In this document: piece after piece, positions 61,249-64,000 of the stretch
Position numbering within the stretch: position 1 is the first letter of the stretch
How the letters are laid out: each line of letters begins with the position of its first letter
Assembly (NCBI RefSeq): GCF_001006005.1
Contig: NZ_CP011254.1
Location: 868,001-932,000 of the forward strand
Length of the DNA: 64,000 bases
Source: Serratia fonticola
GTDB lineage: Bacteria; Pseudomonadota; Gammaproteobacteria; Enterobacterales; Enterobacteriaceae
Reading direction: 5' to 3'
The notes under the pieces: generated by a model
The model's input: the letters and a program-made list of their open reading frames with translations, nothing else
What the model was told of the DNA's origin: nothing
The model's database searches: none
Position numbers and translations under genes: made by a program

Positions 61249-61583
61249 ACGCTTTCGCCAGTTGGTTTGGCGTTGCGATAAATCTTAATGGCTAGATAAT
61301 GAACAAGCAAAATAACCTACTTAATAGACAAAAATTAGAATTAATGACTAAAAATTATCGCTTTTAATATATTTAATGTTGATTTGGGTAAAAAAAAACC
61401 GATAAGCGAGTAGGTAATACTGTCTTGAATTCAACTAGTTATTATTGCTGAAAAAATAGTTCAAATCAGGGTTGACTACGGTAGCGGGTTACAACTAAAT
61501 TCCTACGCACAGTCAAGCCATTAAGACTATTCTTATCACTGGACGCAGTTCAACACTAACACCAAGGATGCTCGGTTATCGCC
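61249..61583. other. AT-rich intergenic stretch
   Basis: About 335 bases with no frame of note. It should hold the promoter of the MarT-like gene at 61584. It includes a run of nine A near 61391. Confidence 0.4.
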
Positions 61584-62399
61584 ATGAAATATATAATAAA
61601 CCTTAATATTATCTTTGATCCTGACAATAGAGTATTGACGGTTAAAAACGACATTCAGCAATCTGTTGAATTATCAAAGCCAGCAACCCGGTTACTCAGT
61701 GAGTTGATCAACAACAATAGAGTTAACCTTGCTCGCGATGACCTGCTAAAAAATGTCTGGGCGGACTATGGCTTTTCACCGTCTAATGCCAGCCTGAATA
61801 ACCATATTAGTGAGCTACGCAAAGCCTTCACTAATCTCGGCGTGAGTAAGGATATAATTTCCACCGTTCCCCGCGTCGGTTTTAGAATGGATGCGGAAAT
61901 CCATCCGATACAAAAATCGGAGCAGGGGATCACAGAAGAAGCACCGGTCTCCAGGGTTCCTGTCACTGAAGAGTCTCACACCTCATCAGAAACCCTACCG
62001 CCGACAATGACCGAGCAAGGAGAACATCAATCTATCTATTTATCGTTAAAAAAACACAAGATGATGATCTACATACTTGCTCTTTTACTGTTACTGACCA
62101 CGGTAACCGGCACGACAATGCTGAGACACAACCAAAAAGAGAGCGTGAACTTCGTGGTGACGCATGAAAAATGCAGTATCTATAACTTAAACGACGACAA
62201 GCCAAATAATGATTTGGCGGCTAAAATCGTCAAGGAGATAGCAGCGGAAGGCATAGACTGTTCACGGGAGGAGCTGGATGTTTTTTATGCAGAGGCACAC
62301 CCTAATAACGACCGCCTCAGAGTGCGGCTGCTCGCTGCCTGCAGTAAAATTGATGCCACCAGCTATAAAAATTGTTTAAATTACAAAACAATAGAGTAA
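61584..62399 (+). CDS. MarT/ToxR-like membrane-anchored winged-helix regulator, second copy
   Basis: The 271-residue protein has an N-terminal winged helix (about 1-105: LLKNVWADYGFSPSNASLNN, ISELRKAFTNLG, IISTVPRVGF), a linker rich in E, S, T and P, one transmembrane segment at about 159-179, and a periplasmic domain with four cysteines (EKCSIY, IDCSRE, AACSKI, NCLNYK). The pattern is shared with 12514-13299. It is followed 4 bases later by a FidL-like gene. It presumably senses periplasmic conditions, perhaps through disulphides; its targets are unknown now that the neighbouring pilin gene is broken. Confidence 0.87.
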   Translation: MKYIINLNIIFDPDNRVLTVKNDIQQSVELSKPATRLLSELINNNRVNLARDDLLKNVWADYGFSPSNASLNNHISELRKAFTNLGVSKDIISTVPRVGFRMDAEIHPIQKSEQGITEEAPVSRVPVTEESHTSSETLPPTMTEQGEHQSIYLSLKKHKMMIYILALLLLLTTVTGTTMLRHNQKESVNFVVTHEKCSIYNLNDDKPNNDLAAKIVKEIAAEGIDCSREELDVFYAEAHPNNDRLRVRLLAACSKIDATSYKNCLNYKTIE

Positions 62400-62403
62400 T
62401 AAC

Positions 62404-62880
62404 ATGAAAAAGATCGTCGTAGCCCTGCTGTTGATTATTATTTTATGTGCAACCCTTTTTTATATTTATCAGGTGCAGTCCCGTAAACCGTTTCATTGTA
62501 ATGCTCAGTTGTTCGCGCAACTCAAACTCTATGAAACTGATAAAGTTGAAGTCAACACCCATGTTGACGTCATATTTAGGTCGACCCATGATGGGATCAT
62601 GAAATTTTCCGGCTCAATCAAGAATAAGGGCAATAACTATATCCTGAGAAGGACGGTCTACTTTACCATCAACCCGTCGGAGCTGGAAAACGTGAACGAA
62701 GTCGTCTTTACCCGTACAGAAAGCCACCCCGTGGATAATACGCCAGAAGACCTTTGGCAGAACAGAGTGTTACCGCAAACTCCGGGCATCGGGTTTTACT
62801 CAAAGATCAAGGGGTTAGAAAAAAACGCCATTATTATCAAAGGGTTTACTAATCCCCTGATCGTCTGTATTCGCAGCTAA
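62404..62880 (+). CDS. FidL-like membrane protein, second copy
   Basis: The 158-residue protein has an N-terminal anchor (IVVALLLIIILCATLFYIY) and a periplasmic part starting FHCNAQLF and ending NPLIVCIRS. These two conserved cysteine positions and the overall size match 13296-13766. It lies directly behind the MarT-like gene and probably forms a regulator-partner pair with it. Confidence 0.78.
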   Translation: MKKIVVALLLIIILCATLFYIYQVQSRKPFHCNAQLFAQLKLYETDKVEVNTHVDVIFRSTHDGIMKFSGSIKNKGNNYILRRTVYFTINPSELENVNEVVFTRTESHPVDNTPEDLWQNRVLPQTPGIGFYSKIKGLEKNAIIIKGFTNPLIVCIRS

Positions 62881-62899
62881 CGGCACCACGGATAGACTG

Positions 62900-63796
62900 C
62901 TACCGGCAATGCTGCCTGAACAGGCGGGCCAGGTAGGCGCCCATCGGCGTGAGCGTCGTATCCTTGCGTTGGATCAGGTAGAAGGTAGCTTGTGGTAATG
63001 CTTCGTCCAATTCCAACGCGACCAGATGGCGGCCAAGGATAGGATCGGAAATCACATCAACCGACAGAATGCTGACAAAGTCACTCTGCGCCACCAGGCT
63101 GGTGCAGGCCATAAAGGTTTCGCAGGTGACGCTGATCGCCGGTGCCATCCCCATATCACCAAACAGTTCATGTAGCAGACGGTAGTAGCTGCCATTGGGG
63201 GTTGGCATAGTCCAATCGCAATGTTGCAGCTCCTTGAGCGTGCGGGCGTTCTCACAAGGGTGTCCTTTGCGTACCACCACCTTGTATTCTCTTTCCATCA
63301 GCCGCTCAAAGCTCAACTCATTGTCCATGCTGCTGGGGTAGTAGGTATTAATGGTAAAATCCAGCTCCCCCTGGCGTAACTCCGGGATCATCGAGACCAG
63401 TTGTCCCTCCACGATGCGCACCTTCACATTGGGATATTCGCGGTGAAACTGGGTAATCACTTTCGGCATTACAGTGCGGGCAACGCTGCCACCGACACCG
63501 ATATTGACCGAGCCGCCCGCTAGCCCCAACCGCTGCTGAATATCCTCCTGCGCCACCCGCAGTTCCTCGAGGATCAGGCTGGCATGCTGAAAAAAGTTAT
63601 CACCGCAGTCGGTTAAGACCACCCCTTTGCTGCGGCGGACAAACAGCTTGGCGCCGAGCACCTCCTCCAGTTCTTGAATTGACTTGGTCAACGCAGGCTG
63701 GGAAAGGTTACAGGTACGGCTGGCGGCGCGGATACTGCCCTGGCGGCTGACTTCCACAAAGGCGCGTAACTGGTGCAATTTTATCGAGGCTGGCAT
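62900..63796 (-). CDS. LysR-family transcriptional regulator
   Basis: The 298-residue protein starts best at ATG 63796 (MPASIKLHQLRAFVEV); a longer frame uses a TTG. The HTH is AFVEVSRQGSIRAASRTCNLS then QPALTKSIQELEEVLGAKLF, followed by the two-lobed effector domain. The target is not visible: it ends convergently with the FidL-like gene, and its likely divergent partner would lie beyond the right edge. The 200 bases upstream are AT-rich and probably contain its promoter. Confidence 0.9.
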   Translation of the reverse strand: MPASIKLHQLRAFVEVSRQGSIRAASRTCNLSQPALTKSIQELEEVLGAKLFVRRSKGVVLTDCGDNFFQHASLILEELRVAQEDIQQRLGLAGGSVNIGVGGSVARTVMPKVITQFHREYPNVKVRIVEGQLVSMIPELRQGELDFTINTYYPSSMDNELSFERLMEREYKVVVRKGHPCENARTLKELQHCDWTMPTPNGSYYRLLHELFGDMGMAPAISVTCETFMACTSLVAQSDFVSILSVDVISDPILGRHLVALELDEALPQATFYLIQRKDTTLTPMGAYLARLFRQHCR

Positions 63797-64000
63797 AGGC
63801 GATTGGCGATAACCGTTGTTTATCAGTAGCAAGATATTGGCATCTTATTTAACCCGATACCATTGTGTACATTCGAAAAAAACATAATAAATAACCCAAT
63901 CATCATTTCGCTTATTTAAACGCAGTATCGCGCTCAATAAGCGCCATTCACGGCTTTTTAGTAACTAATTACGTAAATATTCAATTTTAATTTAATTGCC

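Overview
The window looks like a chromosomal segment of a Serratia-like member of the Enterobacterales. This rests on the Proteus/Serratia-type chaperone-usher operons, the MarT/FidL-type regulator pairs, and a lipopeptide-type NRPS coupled to MacAB. The genus is inferred from gene style only.

Layout. (i) 1-904: the 5' end of a large RTX repeat protein on the minus strand, running off the left edge. (ii) 1.6-10.6 kb: an orphan MrpH-like adhesin on the plus strand, then fimbrial operon 1 on the minus strand, in Mrp order (major pilin, MrpB position, usher, chaperone, minor pilins, tip adhesin). It is visibly decayed. The mrpB-like gene has an in-frame stop and a missing middle, one extra pilin gene has lost its middle, and a broken reverse-transcriptase fragment lies just before the tip adhesin. 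(iii) 11.3-14.5 kb: a regulatory island with a LuxR-type regulator, a MarT-like membrane regulator with its FidL-like partner, and a soluble winged-helix protein. (iv) 14.8-18.2 kb: a GNAT acetyltransferase, a periplasmic histidine phosphatase and an M24-fold protein lacking most metal ligands.

(v) 18.2-41.5 kb: a secondary-metabolite cluster on the minus strand, macA-macB-NRPS-PPTase. The 6454-residue NRPS has five modules: C-A-T-E / C-A-T / C-A-T-E / C-A-T / C-A-T-TE. I read the A-domain specificity codes as Tyr for module 1 and Ser for module 5. The predicted product is a pentapeptide, possibly N-acylated, with D residues at positions 1 and 3. A 2.3 kb stretch spanning A(end)-T-C-A(start) is present twice, nearly identical and without length change.

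(vi) 42.2-51.9 kb: fimbrial operon 2, a complete Mrp-like eight-gene set on the minus strand. Its promoter region faces a PapI/FaeA-like gene and a second LuxR-type regulator. (vii) 51.9-56.6 kb: a LacI-controlled set (LacI, MFS transporter, SDR dehydrogenase, RbsD/FucU-like mutarotase, DJ-1/PfpI protein) that looks like a sugar or sugar-acid catabolic operon, with a LacI-type operator. (viii) 56.8-60.0 kb: a secreted repeat-type protein, a DUF3142-like protein and a solitary Phd/YefM antitoxin, all translationally overlapped. (ix) 60.2-62.9 kb: a third regulatory locus, with a LuxR-type regulator and a MarT/FidL-type pair flanking a frameshifted major-pilin remnant, apparently the relic of a third fimbrial operon. 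(x) A LysR regulator ends the window.

The recurring theme is fimbriae with a repeated control kit. LuxR-type regulators accompany all three fimbrial loci and MarT-FidL pairs accompany two. The fimbrial loci are at different stages of decay, and the intact copy has an additional pap-like control region.
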